Assembly: GCA_036365515.1 (NCBI GenBank)
Contig: CM070874.1
Coordinates: 44,887,083 to 44,951,082 of the forward strand
Reading direction: 5' to 3'
Source: Torymus aiolomorphi
Lineage: Eukaryota > Arthropoda > Insecta > Hymenoptera > Torymidae
Length of the DNA: 64,000 nucleotides
Below, in pieces: positions 20,754 to 33,132 of the stretch. The notes under the pieces are model-generated. The model was not told the DNA's origin. It worked only from the letters and a program-made list of their open reading frames with translations, and searched no databases. Numbering within the stretch: the first letter of the stretch is position 1; each line of letters opens with the position of its first letter. A program made the translations under genes and the position numbers.

Positions 20754-20923
20754 TCACGATAACTTGGTGGCGGGGTGTCTGACTAGGAGGTTCACTACCA
20801 TGTCGGGTAGCTTCTTCATCAGGGACCAGGCCTCGATGCACGATATGCGGCTCATAGCTTGCTTGTTCACCTTGAGCAGCTGATCACCTGCCCGTAAAGC
20901 ATCAGTTTTTTCGGCAGCTCCTC
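20754..20923 (-). CDS. Last exon of a host gene, C-terminal PDZ domain
   Basis: The exon begins after a 3' splice site (TTATTTACAG, AG at 20924-20925) and ends at a TGA at 20754. It encodes about 56 residues with the second half of a PDZ fold: the turn and strand ALRAGDQLLKVN, the helix IEAWSLMKKLP and the last strand VVNLLVRHP. The first half, including the carboxylate-binding loop, must lie in upstream exons that I cannot find in the window. Higher GC and clean coding sequence set it apart from its surroundings. It could also be a fragment moved here by duplication. Confidence 0.7.
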
Positions 20924-21321
20924 CTGTAAATAATATCATTTTTTTAGATAATGTGGTGGAGAAAATTATAACATTTTTATTGAGAATTTTTTTCAACAAT
21001 TTTTATTAGTACCCGATGTGATTAACTAGATTAATTATACATTTAATTATGTAGAAATTATTTTTAAAATAATTCCTTTACACAAAGAACTGTTAAAACA
21101 GTTTTTTTATTTTTCTAGTCAATGTACATAACAAATTTTTATATTTTTAAGCCCATTTCAGATGAAATGCCTCATTTTTAGTTGAATGACTAAAAACAGA
21201 ATTTTTAAATATTTCTTATCTCTTTCAACTCATATTCTCAATAAAAACACTCTACAAATAAAAAGAAATTTTCTATATGATTTTATGAATATAGTTTTGT
21301 GAATGTGATATACCATATTAG

Positions 21322-22222
21322 GTGAACTAGAAGAAAAACTGAGAGAAGCAGCACTATACAGAACTAATGTGGAGTATAAAGCATGAAACTGCAAAGTTTA
21401 AAAGTCAAACTTGAATCTCTTGAATCACAAAGGTGTATAATGGAACAAGGGAAACATTTCAAGACTAAAGCAGATAAAGCACCTGATCTTGAAAGAGAAC
21501 TGCATAAAGCAGCTGAACTGATAACATCATTAAGAGAATCTGTCAAAGGGACATTATTGTTAGAGGCATTGATGGAAACTTTACAACGTAAGTAACAAAG
21601 AATTTTATTTATCTCTTAATTAAATAATTTATAATAAATGTTTTCGATTCAACTTGATTTGTAGATTAAAACGTACTGAAAATTTGGAGCAAGAAATTTC
21701 TCAATTGGAAATGACCAAAGCTGAATTTTTGTTAAAAATATCTGTATATGAGACATTGGAATTAGTGGCACTCCTATTGGGCTTTAATGAGAAATTAATC
21801 TATGACAACACTTAGAAGCTCTGTTAACAGCTAAAGAAGATAACTTAAGGTCTAAACAGACTATCTAGATTTATAAGTAGGCTACTGAAAAAGATGCTAC
21901 TAGAGAAAGAGACATCCACAGGCAACAGCTTGATACATATGACAAAGAAATATCTGGATATATCAAAATACTGAAACTCACAATTTACTTAGCGAACGAT
22001 TTCCAGCTTTAGAATATGCAATAGAAGACTACAGGTAAATTTTAGCACAACTTTCATAATACAAATATATTTGTAATTTTAATGTTTCAACATTAACATG
22101 TATATTGGCTTTTTAGGGAACTAGTGTCAAAATTTGAATCTGATCTCGAAGGTATGCATGGACAAAGTCAATGAGATGAAGTCATCAAATTAAAAGAAAA
22201 AATCGAGAAACTGATAAAAAGA
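21322..22222 (+). pseudogene. Coiled-coil gene fragment, MAD1-like, left copy
   Basis: Exon-like pieces keep their splice signals: an acceptor before 21322, a donor GTAAGT at 21588, an acceptor before 21665, a donor after 22034 and an acceptor before 22117. The peptide is a continuous coiled coil: ELEEKLREAALYRTNVEY, then SLKVKLESLESQR, then ENLEQEISQLEMTKAEFLLKI, then RERDIHRQQLDTYDKEI. The RD-x2-R-x2-L-x-x-Y-D-K/S-E pattern recalls the spindle-checkpoint protein MAD1. A TGA with frame change at about 21384, and further stops near 21812, 21867 and 22172, show decay. Kept introns mean it arose by DNA duplication, not retrocopying. The family assignment is tentative. Confidence 0.5.
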
Positions 22223-23073
22223 AATTTCCTACCTAATATTTATTTTAACATCCCACAAGACATTTTGTAGAAAAATAATGTATGTATCTGACATTTTCAA
22301 AAACATTCATTACAAAAAACATTTTAATTAGAATCATTGTTAGTTATTACCATCGTCAATTATCGAAATTCAATTTTCATGTTATTTTCATCATACCTCA
22401 TTGTTTTATTTAATTAATTAATAAATTATCAGGACAATCTTTTTTTAATAATGATGTATCAAATAAAATATTCATACAAAAAACTATTTAAGATATAGAA
22501 TTTATTTTCCATCTCACTGTATACCAAAACATTATTTTCATTATTTCATTTCTCGAGTCTCGACTTGTGTACCAGAAAGATAACATAGTGAATTACATCG
22601 ACTCGCAGCGGAAGGGAAAACGATAGGAAGCTAATTTATAAGCACTGATTATTAACTCCTCATGGCACTTGTAAATTAAACATTAATAATTTTAAGTATA
22701 AAGTCTCTACAAAAAGTTGAAAAAATTTTTTCCTTTTTTTAATTTTAATTTTTCTATTCTTATATAGTCTCTTCAAAAATTGTGAAATCTACAAGTATTC
22801 TACAAAAGTACTCCTTACAAATTCTTTAATTTATTAGTAAGAATCAAAAGATCGTGCAAAACCTAAATGTTTAAAAAACGAATTATTCTTATTATCTCTC
22901 TTAACAACTGTAAAGTTTCTTTTCGAAATACAATAATTACAAGACATATTTTAATAAGAAAAATGAATAGTTCATGTAAAACTTATGAATAACAATACTA
23001 CCATTTAATAATATTATTATATGATATTATTAAAAATATACTATATAATAAACTCTCATAACGTTATCACACT
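22223..23073. other. AT-rich arm sequence, no gene
   Basis: No gene is recognised. The sequence is mirrored at about 27460-28292. Confidence 0.6.
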
Positions 23074-24480
23074 ATGAAATATTATTTTCTCTTAAAAACT
23101 TGTGAAATCTATTTAAAAAAACATTTTACAAAAGTTAAAACTAAGGCAAGTATTAGACTTTATCCCTTCCTCTCTCTCTCTACCTCCCTCCCTCTCTACC
23201 TCCTGCTCCATCTCTCTCTCCCTTTCGCTCTCTCTCCCTCTCTCTCCCTCCTTCTCACTCTCCCTCCCTCTTTCACCCTGTTTCTCTCGCCCTCTCTCTA
23301 TCCCTCCCTCTCTTTACCTCCCCCTCTCTCTCCCTTTCTCCCACTCTCTCAACATCCGTCAAATTGAGTACCAAAAATTTTAATAAGAGCTTAAATATTT
23401 TTTTAAAACCATCAACACGTTTTTTAAAAGCTAATTATTTAATTACGGTCTCACAACCCAATTTGTCTTGTCCTGTTAATTCTTCTAGTCTCATCTATTC
23501 AATAAGCACTCTCTACAAATGGTAATAATTTTTTTCCTGACTGTACAAATAATAGTATTGTTAATTATCCCTCCCTCTCTCTCTCCCTTCCTCCCTCTCT
23601 CCCTCCCGCTCCACCTCTCTCACCCTTCCGCTCTCTTTCTCCCTCTCTCCCTCTCACTCTCCCTCCCTCTCTCTCCCTCCCTTTCTCTCGCTCTCCCTCC
23701 CTCTTTCTCCCCTGTTTCTTTCGCCCTCTCTCTATCCCTCCCTCTCTTTCTCTCCCCCTCTCTCTTCCTTTCTCCCTCTCTCTTAACATCCGTCAAACTG
23801 AGTGCCAAAAATTTTAATAAAAGCTTAAATATTTTTTAAAACCATCAACACGTTTTTTAAAATCTAATTTTTTAAGTACGGTCTAACATCCCAATTTGTC
23901 TTGTCCTTTTAATTCTTCTAGTCTCATCTGTTCAATAAGCACTCTCTACAAATGGTAATAATTTTTTTCCTGACTGTACAAATAATAGTATTGTTAATAT
24001 AAAACTTTCTACGAAAATATAAAATAAGGCAAGTATAGAAGTTTTTTTCTTTATAATCTACTCTCCCTCCCTCACATCTCCCGCCCTCTGTCGCCCTCTA
24101 CCCCCACCCTCGCTCTCTTCCTCTCTCCCTCTCTCTCAATATCCGTCAAACTCTGTACCAAAAACTTTAATGAGAGCTTTAATATTTTTTTAATACAATC
24201 AGCACGTTTTAAAAAAAATAATTTATGTACGTTTTAACAACACAATTTTTGTCTAGTCCATTTATTTCTTCGAATCTCATCTATTCAATAATTAGCTAAG
24301 CACTCTCTACAAATGGTAATAATTTTTTTCATGACTGTACAATTAATAATATTGTTAATATAAAACTTTCTGCGAAAGTATAAAATAAGGCAAGTATAGA
24401 CGTTTTTTCTGTATAATCTATAAAATAATATTTGTGATTTTGTAAAAGAAAGCAAGTAAATACCAGTGAAAAAGTCTTTT
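23074..24480. repeat. Triplicated module with CT-rich tract, left arm
   Basis: Three successive modules each contain a CCCTCTCTCT-type tract (23163-23350, 23567-23790, 24060-24140). Each is followed by a CATCCGTCAAA or ATATCCGTCAAA word and AAGCACTCTCTACAAATGGTAATAATTTTTTTC. The mirrored arm has only one module (27110-27451). The Ser/Leu/Pro-rich frames here are artefacts of the repeat. Confidence 0.85.
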
Positions 24481-25300
24481 ACTTCTTTGTGTCATTGTAA
24501 GCTAAACAAATTATATGTAAGTAAGTACATTCAAATTGTTCACTGCAAATCAAACAAACGAAAGTTGAGTAATCAATTATCGATAGTCAAGTAATGCAAA
24601 AAAATCGCGGAAACTACTGTATGTCTTCTCAGAACTGTATTCAAATTTGTTCATCTTTCTATACAAATTAAACACAAGAAAGTAGTGAAATCAATTTATT
24701 GTAGTCAAGTACCCATAAGTAAACTTCACTGACATAATACAACTTATCGTTCCTACTCAAAAATATTCAGCCAACGGGCATAAAATACTACTTAACGCCC
24801 AAGAAGCGTAATAGTTCCCGTACTCCTACAAAACTTTATATAACCTACGCACTTTACTCCCGTGTGGGCAACAATTATTTCAATTATATAATAATTATGT
24901 AAGTACATTCAAATTGTTTATTGTAAATCAAACAAACGAAAGTTGTGAAATCAATTACCGATAGTCAAGTAATGCAAACAACTCTCCGAAACAACTGTAT
25001 GACTGTTCTCAGAAATGTATTCAAATTTGTTCATTCTTCTGTACAAATTAAACGCAAGAAAGTACTGAAATCAATTTATTGTAGTCAAGTACCCATAAGC
25101 TAACTTGACTGACATAATAGAACTTGTAGTACCTTGCGTGTAAAATTACATTTTACGTCCACGTTGTAACTTCAAAAATATTCAGCCTGTGGGCATAAAG
25201 TATTACTTAACGCCTAACGGGTGCAATAGTTCACATACTCCTGCAAAACTTTATAGAACCTACGCACTTTACGCCCATGTGGGCGAAAATTATTTTAATT
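24480..25300. repeat. Tandem duplication of about 380 bp, left arm
   Basis: Segments near 24510-24850 and 24895-25265 share long blocks, including AATCAAACAAACGAAAGTTG, GTAGTCAAGTACCCATAAG and a CGCACTTTACKCCCRTGTGGGC word. The partner arm carries one copy (26440-26800). Confidence 0.85.
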
Positions 25301-25560
25301 ATATAACTATTATGCCTTCTTTTTATTTCTAAAATTCATAAAAATTTTTACAGATATTTACGAAAAGTCAAAGCATGTATAAAAAAATTACATAGTTACC
25401 ACCACATCACCATTTTTCATTAATCTTTCTCAATTGTGAAATTTCTATAATATTACGCATCTTGGGAGGACAATGGAAGTCTATAGACTGCTCTAGCAGG
25501 GGTGGTCCTCCAATCTCCCATACATACTTGGCGGGCCCGACGGTTTGCAGTTTAAGGTGT

Positions 25561-26164
25561 AGACATGGTTATTTTCATATAAGTATTCATATGCTTAAAG
25601 ATCAGATAAAATGAATAAATAGGTTGCTTCAACATATTAAATACTGATTCGTATTGAATCTGTTTTATATAGAAAGTGCAAACCCGCATGAAAATATCAT
25701 ATGTGATCTCATGCGAGAATATCGGGCATCAGATCTCATATGTGATATCATATGAGATCCCATAATATATAAAATTGGAGATGACATCACATATATGATA
25801 TTTCATATGAGATCTGATGTCTCAAAGACTCATATGAGATCTCATATGATATTTACACGCGGGAAAAGGATAAAAAATAAGTGGCTTATAAAATGGTTAG
25901 AAAAATCTAAAGCACTTTTGAGTAGACTATGTCCATATAAATTTATATGCATTTTTATCTCATTCCCACTTAAAAAAGACGGACAAAAGGAAAAATATTT
26001 TAGGTAATGAGAGTAAACCATGAAATCGTGCACATGTAGGGATACTATATTTAAACGGTATCAATTAAAAATTAGAGCCTATGTAATTATCTATAGTGGA
26101 CTTATAAGTATAAACAATGTTAATCAATTTATGAAAAAATTTAGTATTCTACATTTACAAAGCC
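25561..26164. other. Spacer at the centre of the inverted duplication
   Basis: Unique sequence of about 600 bp with no recognised gene. It contains a dense cluster of CATATGAGATC/GATCTCATATG words at about 25690-25855. Confidence 0.8.
25690..25855. repeat. Cluster of palindromic CATATGAGATCTCATATG words
   Basis: At least eight complete or partial copies of the 9-11-bp half-site occur in both orientations within 165 bp. One is a perfect 18-bp palindrome near 25831-25848. The function is unknown. Confidence 0.75.
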
Positions 26165-27160
26165 CACTGATAAACTGCAAACCGTCGGGCCCGCCAAGTA
26201 TGTATGGGAGATTGGAGGACCACCCCTGCTAGAGCAGTCTATAGACTTTCATTGTCCTCCCAAGATGCGTAATATTATAGAAATTTCAAAATTGAGAAAG
26301 ATCAATGAAAAATGGAGATGTGGTGGTAACTATGTAATTTTTTTATATAGGCTTTGACTTTTCGTAAATATCTGATAAAATTCTTGTGAATTTTAGAAAT
26401 AAAAAGAAGGCATAGTAGTTATATAATTAAAATAATTTTCGCCCACACGGGCATAAAGTGCGTAGGTTCTATAAAGTTTGGTAGGAGTATGGGAGCTATT
26501 ACGCCTGTTAGGCGTTAAGTAGTACTTTATGCCCGCTGACTTAATATTTTTAAGTAGTTACGAAAAGTTGTATTATTCAGTCAAGTTAACTTATGGGTAC
26601 TTGACTACAATAAATTGATTTCAGTACTTTCTTGTGTTTAATTTGTATAGAAGGATGAACAAATTTTAGTACATTTCTGAGAATAGTCATACAGTTGTTT
26701 CCGAGAGTTGTTTGCACTACTTGACTATCGATAATTGATTTCACAACTTTAATTTGTTTGATTTGCAATGAACAATTTGAATATACTTACTTACATATAA
26801 TTTGTTCAGCATACAATGACTCAAAGAAGTAAAAGACTTTTTCACTGGTATTTATTTGATTTCTTTTAAAAAAAACATAAATATTATTATTTTATAGATT
26901 ATACAGAAAAAACGTCTATACTTGCCTTATTTTATACTTCCGCAGAAAGTTTTATATTAACAATATTATTATTGGTACAGTCATGAAAAAAATTATTATC
27001 ATTTGTAGAGAGAGCTTAGCTAATTATTGAATAGATGAGACTCGAAGAAATAAATGGACTAGACAAAAATTGTGTTGTTAAAACTTACATAAATTATTTT
27101 TTTTTAAATGTGCTGATTGTATTAAAAAAATATTAAAGCTCTCATTAAAGTTTTTGGCAC

Positions 27161-27451
27161 TCAGTTTGACGGATATTGAGAGAGAGGGAGAAAGGAAGAG
27201 AGAGGGGGAGGTAAAGAGAGGGAGGGATAGAGAGAGGGCGAGAGAAAGAGGAGAGAAAGAGGGAGGGAGAGTGAGAAGGAGAGAGAGAGGGAGAGAGAGC
27301 GAAAGGGAGAGAGAGATGGAGCAGGAGGTAGAGAGGGAGGGAGGTAGAGAGAGAGGAAGGGATAAAGTCTAATACTTGCCTTAGTTTTAACTTTTGTAAA
27401 ATGTTTTTTTAAATAGATTTCACAAGTTTTTAAGAGAAAATAATATTTCAT
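27161..27451. repeat. GA-rich tract module, right arm
   Basis: Single counterpart of the triplicated CT-rich module of the left arm. It has GAGAGAGGGAG-type runs from 27176 to 27366. Confidence 0.85.
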
Positions 27452-28292
27452 AGTGTGACACCGTTATGAGAGTTTATTATATAGTATATTTCTAATAATA
27501 TCATTATTAAATGGTAGTATTGTTATTCATAAGTTTTACATGAACTTTTCATTTTTCTTATTAAAATATGTCTTGTAATTATTGTATTTCGAAAAGAAAC
27601 TTTACAGTTGTTAAGAGAGATAATAAGAATAATTCGTTTTTTAAACATTTAGGTTTTGCATGAACTTTTGATTCTTACTAATAAATTAAAGAATTTGTAA
27701 GGAGTACTTTTGTAGAATACTTGTAGATTTCACAATTTTTGAAGAGACTATATAAGAATAGAAAAATTAAAATTAAAAAAAGGAAAAAATTTTTTCAACT
27801 TTTTGTAGAGACTTTATACTTAAAATTATTAATGTTTAATTTACAAGTGCCATGAGGAGTTAATAATCAGTGCTTATAAATTAGCTTCCTATCGTTTTCC
27901 CTTCCGCTGCGAGTCGATGTAATTCACTATGTTATCTTTCTGGTACACAAGTCGAGACTCGAGAAATGAAATAATGAAAATAATGTTTTGGTATACAGTG
28001 GAATGGAAAATAAATTCTATATCTTAAATAGCTTTTATATGAATATTTTATTTGATACATCATTATTAAAAAAAGATTGTCGTGATAATTTATTAATTAA
28101 TTAAATAAAACAATGAGGTATGATGAAAATAACATGAAAATTGAATTTCGATAATTGACGATGGTAATAACTAACAATGATTCTAATTAAAATGTTTTTT
28201 GTAATGAATGTTTTTGAAAATGTCAGATACGTACATTATTTTTCTACAAAATGTCTTGTGGGGTGTTAAAATAAATATTAGGTAGGAAATTT

Positions 28293-29192
28293 CTTTTTAT
28301 CAGTTTCTCGATTTCTTCTTTTAATTTGATGACTTCATCTCATTGACTTTGTCCATGCATACCTTCGAGATCAGATTCAAATTTTGACACTAGTTCCCTA
28401 AAAAGCCAATATACATGTTAATGTTGAAACATTAAAATTACAAATATATTTGTATTATGAAAGTTGTGCTAAAATTTACCTGTAGTCTTCTATTGCATAT
28501 TCTAAAGCTGGAAATCGTTCGCTAAGTAAATTGTGAGTTTCAGTATTTTGATATATCCAGATATTTCTTTTTCATATGTATCAAGCTGTTGCCTGTGGAT
28601 GTCTCTTTTTCTAGTAGCATCTTTTTCAGTAGCCTACTTATAAATCTAGATAGTCTGTTTAGACCTTAAGTTATCTTCTTTAGCTGTTAACAGAGCTTCT
28701 AAGTGTTGTCATAGATTAATTTCTCATTAAAGCCCAATAGGAGCGCCACTAATTCCAATGTCTCATATACAGATATTTTTAACAAAAATTCAGCTTTGGT
28801 CATTTCCAATTGAGAAATTTCTTGCTCCAAATTTTCAGTATGTTTTAATCTACAAATCAATTTGAATCGAAAACATTTATTATAAATTATTTAATTAGGA
28901 GATAAATAAAATTCTTTGTTACTTACGTTGTAAAGTTTCCATCAATGCCTCTAACAATAATGTCCCTTTGACAGATTCTCTTAATGATGTTATCAGTTCA
29001 GCTGCTTTATGCAGTTTTCTTTCAAGATCAGGTGCTTTATCTGCTTTAGTCTTGAAATGTTTCCCTTGTTCCATTATACACCTTTGTGATTCAAGAGATT
29101 CAAGTTTGAGTTTTAAACTTTGCAGTTTCATGCTTTATACTCCACATTAGTTCTGTATAGTGCTGCTTCTCTGAGTTTTTCTTCTAGTTCAC
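28293..29192 (-). pseudogene. Coiled-coil gene fragment, MAD1-like, right copy
   Basis: Mirror copy of 21322-22222 with the same splice-site layout and the same inactivating changes. It differs at a few codons, for example LKLKLESLES in place of LKVKLESLES. The shared defects mean the gene was already dead when the segment was duplicated. Confidence 0.5.
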
Positions 29193-29549
29193 CTAATATG
29201 GTATATCACATTCACAAAACTATATTCATAAAATCATATAGAAAATTTCTTTTTATTTGTAGAGTGTTTTTATTGAGAATATGAGTTGAAAGAGATAAGA
29301 AATATTTAAAAATTCTGTTTTTAGTCATTCAACTAAAAATGAGGCATTTCATCTGAAATGGGCTTAAAAATATAAAAATTTGTTATGTACATTGACTAGA
29401 AAAATAAAAAAACTGTTTTAACAGTTCTTTGTGTAAAGGAATTATTTTAAAAATAATTTCTACATAATTAAATGTATAATTAATCTAGTTAATCACATCG
29501 GGTACTAATAAAAATTGTTGAAAAAAATTCAAAAAGTGCAAAGTAAATA

Positions 29550-29551
29550 TA
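29550..29551. other. Empty mariner target site
   Basis: The reverse complement here reads GCTATATATTT, exactly the flanks of the mariner (GCTA and TATTT) joined through one TA. Confidence 0.9.
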
Positions 29552-30389
29552 TAGCTTGGCGTTGTTAAATTATATAGTTAATATAAAAGTGTTGATAATA
29601 CTAGAAATTATATTATTCTTGAATTATTTAAATGTAAAGTGTATGTTTAATTCTTTTAATTTGTTTGTTTTGTTAAAAATCGTGCTGGATAAGTGTATGG
29701 CAAATTATTCGGCGTGAGGTTTAACAATTCTACTGTTGACTTCTGGATAACCAGTTGATTTATTGTATGAACTAACATTATACATGTAAGCTGCTATTCA
29801 TATTATCATTAATATTATTATATTATTATGTACTATTATTACGCTCAGTGTCAAGCTGTTACGCATGCTTTCTTCTAAACTAATTGTTTTCTACATGTTA
29901 TTGATTTGTGAAAAAAATACTTCTCAATGTAGTTGATAATAATAAATGACATTGTATTCAACTATATTTATCAAAATAACTATAGTTTATTTTTTCAATA
30001 ATTTTGAACCCATGTATCATGATATAACAATAATAGAAGTAATTATTATTAATAGTTAAACAAAGTTCTATCTCATGTTTTATTTAGGAAAATTGAATTA
30101 TTTTTCACATTATTTTAATATTTGAATTGATTTAGCATTACAAAATTCTTTAAACAACGACCTTAATCCAAAAAATGTTTTTATTAACAAATTATTAAAT
30201 AATGTGTTACTATCATAAAAGAAAAAAAATAAATATAATGGAAATACAAGAAATAATTCAAAATACTTAAAGATTTCAAAGCCACTATTCTTATTATTAT
30301 TATTATTACTACCTCCAAAAGATGAAATAATTCTCCCCTTAAAAACCCGAACTATCGCGTTGCCGTTATTTATCCGTTATTTAATCACT

Positions 30390-30850
30390 GCAAAATTTGG
30401 CGTGCAAAATGCAGTTTTATAAATAAATTGCATATAAGTGAAAATTCATCTATAGGTTAGGCTGCGTTTTATTAATTATTTATATCTTCCGAAAAATCGA
30501 TTCACCTAGAAACTTATGAGTGTTATTTCCAATGCACTCGTAATAATATCCACAAAAAATTGGGCGTGCAAAATGCAAAAATTTAGTTTTGTTATAAATT
30601 TAGGTCTGAGCGGAATCGAAAACGCCTTATTAAAGTACCTTCCGAAACATGTATTTCGATGAAACAAATTGGAAATGGTTGTTAGAGGTCCAATTTAGTA
30701 ATATATCACAAATTTAGCCGTGCAAAATGCAAAATTTTCAATTAATACGAAATTTAAAATTATGTATCGATTGGAAGCGAAAATGACTTATTAAAGTACT
30801 TTCCGAAACATGAATTTACGCAAAAGCGATCATAAATTAGTTGTAGATAT
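30390..30850. repeat. Mirror copy of the three-unit tandem array
   Basis: CGTGCAAAATGCA and TTCCGAAACAT words recur at the same spacing as at 15296-15760. Confidence 0.8.
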
Positions 30851-31612
30851 TTTCCTATTGATCCATTTCATGTAAGCGAATTTCATGTTTTAAGTAAATT
30901 TATATTCATTTTCAGCTTCATGTTACTAGATTCCTTTTAGACATAATTTTCATAAAGCATATAAAATTTGACTGAACCCTTTTTTCTATAACATAAAACT
31001 ATTTATATCATAGCCTAAAACATATTTCTATAGATATCTCTTAGGAATAAATGTTAAAGAGATAATAAGGCAATACAAGTCTAGAAGTTTCTTTAATGAT
31101 TGTATTTTCTGTTATATACAGGAATTACGCCACTTTTTGATATTTCTGACGTTTAAATGCCTAAAATAATTCTTTGTAACTTAACCCAATCAGTAATTTT
31201 TTGCACAGGTGTTATTGCTTGCATAATTTAGCAGCATGTTGAAATTTTCCTTTATTTCTACCATAATGAGCATTTCTGCTAAATAAGGATTAAATCTGTA
31301 GTAAACATGAACTGGTAGAAGATCGTTTAGCATTGTATGCACAGCTGTAAAATAATATTAATATATTTATTTAGACATATTTCATAATTGATTATTCTAA
31401 ATAATTTTCGGTACAACAAGAAGCTTGCTCACTTTGTGTTTATAACTTAGACGACAAATCCGAACAATCTCGTTGTCGTTAATTATCCGTTCCCACGTTC
31501 GAAATTCAGGATTGGTCCATTCCGTTGGATCCAAACAGCTGTTCACTCCGTCTTACAAATGTACGCTCTGAAGTTGCCCAAATGATGCAGTCAGAATACT
31601 CCGGGGCCAACG

Positions 31613-32650
31613 CTGCCCACCTACATTAGCGACTGAACCCAACACAATTTTTGTTGAGTATTACATGACCTTAAAATCAATAACTAGTGTTATGCAATAT
31701 TTTACGAAACCAAAAAAGTCGTAAAACACATTAAACAGATTTACCTACAAGTGTAACATAGAACTTTCCATATTTGTGTCTGATATATATTTTTTATACA
31801 CTCTATTATAGGTTGTTAAACTGCAAAAATGTTTGATAAGCACGATTAATTAGTAATAGCACAATGAATTATGTACTATGAATACATAAATATTATTAGC
31901 AGCTCTCATTTATACTTGTACAAAGTCAATGACGTAAGGTCATTGGCTGTATAAAATAGTTAAAAAAATGAAGTGCATGTAACATTGTTAATAAAAACAT
32001 TTTAATCCCTACCGCACGATATAAAAATTAAATTTTAACAGCAGATAATATTTTTCTATAAGTATAAGAGGTTATCAAAAATCTTGAAGCTAATGGCCAA
32101 ATTTACTACCACTCTGGTGTTATTAATTAAAAGGTGATTAATAACACCGGAGTGGTAATAAATTTGGCCATTAGCTTCAAGATTTTGGATATTAGAAGAA
32201 ATCTACCATTAGCTGCATTATACAAAAATAGTATAAGAGGTTAGTCTAATTTGAATCTATGACAGATTTTCATTTGTCAAATCCGGGCTTGACTAGAAAA
32301 ACGTCACCACCTTAATCCGATATTGATCAGTATCTTGATCAGGACTGGATGAGTACAATCAAGATCTTGATCAAGGTCTTATTTTATACTGATTTTATTT
32401 CTGGTCGGGATACACTCATGTTATAATATCATAACTTGCATGTGATAATTACACAAAAAATACATCTGATTTTTACTTCAGACGTTTGCACGTTATATTC
32501 ACTTCATTTTTCTCTCCGTGGTGGGACACGCACATCAGTGGCGAGAGGGACGCGCGCACACGAGGACTATCGCGACCGCCGAGAGGCAGGGGAGAAGAAA
32601 TGTAGACAGCAGGTCGCGTTCGCACACAATCACACATATATACTAACATA
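31613..32650. other. AT-rich intergenic sequence with one hairpin
   Basis: No gene is recognised apart from the hairpin listed separately. The moderately GC-rich part at 32510-32620 has open frames but no domain. Confidence 0.5.
32073..32192. repeat. 120-bp near-perfect hairpin flanked by 14-bp direct repeats
   Basis: The arms of about 55 bp read TATCAAAAATCTTGAAGCTA from the left and its complement from the right, with a loop of a few bases (AAAAGG). AGTATAAGAGGTTA occurs at about 32061 and again at about 32230. It may be a short foldback element. Confidence 0.75.
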
Positions 32651-32652
32651 TT

Positions 32653-33015
32653 AGAGAAGGAGCGCTTGGATCGAAAAACTGACGAAATTTTGGGGGTGTA
32701 ACTGGAGGGGGGACATACTTTTCTCACACTATCCAACGACGTTGATGGAATTTTCGAAAATCGGTGGTGGGGGTAGAAATTTTGGTTTTTCGCTTATAAT
32801 TCGAGAAGGAGCGCTCGGATCGAAAAACGGATGAAATTTTGGGGGTGTAACTGGAGGAGGGACGTACTTTTCACACACTATCCGACGATATTGACCGAAT
32901 TTCCAAAAATCGGTGGTAGGGGTAGAAATTTTGGTTTTTCGCTTATATCTCGAGAAGGAGCGCTCGGATCGAAAAACGGACGAAATTTTGGGGGGTGTAT
33001 TCCAATGGGGGGGGG
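32653..33015. repeat. Tandem repeat, period about 150 bp
   Basis: GAGAAGGAGCGCT, then CGGATCGAAAAAC, recurs at 32653, 32803 and 32952. Each is followed by GACGAAATTTTGGGGG or GATGAAATTTTGGGGG. Two full units and part of a third are present, with few differences. Confidence 0.9.
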
Positions 33016-33132
33016 TATCACTTTTTTACATAGAATCATAATATGGTGTATACAAAATTTTCATAACCTCAAAATTGTGCAAAATATTTTGCGCGCGCAG
33101 CGGCCTCGTAATTCAACTGTGAGTATACATAT

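Larger units (their letters stand above)
14524..25560. repeat. Left arm of a giant inverted duplication
   Basis: Read in reverse complement, this arm matches 26165-31612 from end to end. Examples are 14524-14640 against 31500-31612, 21322-22222 against 28293-29192, and 25461-25560 against 26165-26265. It is longer than its partner because of a mariner insertion (16587-19622), a segment of about 1.35 kb with a PDZ exon (about 19640-20990), and local tandem duplications at 23074-24480 and 24480-25300. Small indels and substitutions throughout show real divergence. Confidence 0.9.
26165..31612. repeat. Right arm of the giant inverted duplication
   Basis: Reverse complement of the left arm, without the mariner, the PDZ-exon segment and the extra tandem modules. 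At 29531-29545 the missing segment of about 1.35 kb is replaced by a short A-run join (ATTC, AAAAA, GTGCAAAG), typical of end joining. Confidence 0.9.

Noticed and set aside
23163..23840. Ser/Leu/Pro-rich proteins on plus and Arg/Glu-rich proteins on minus
   Set aside because: They are artefacts of the CT/GA-rich tracts; the counterparts in the other arm shift accordingly.
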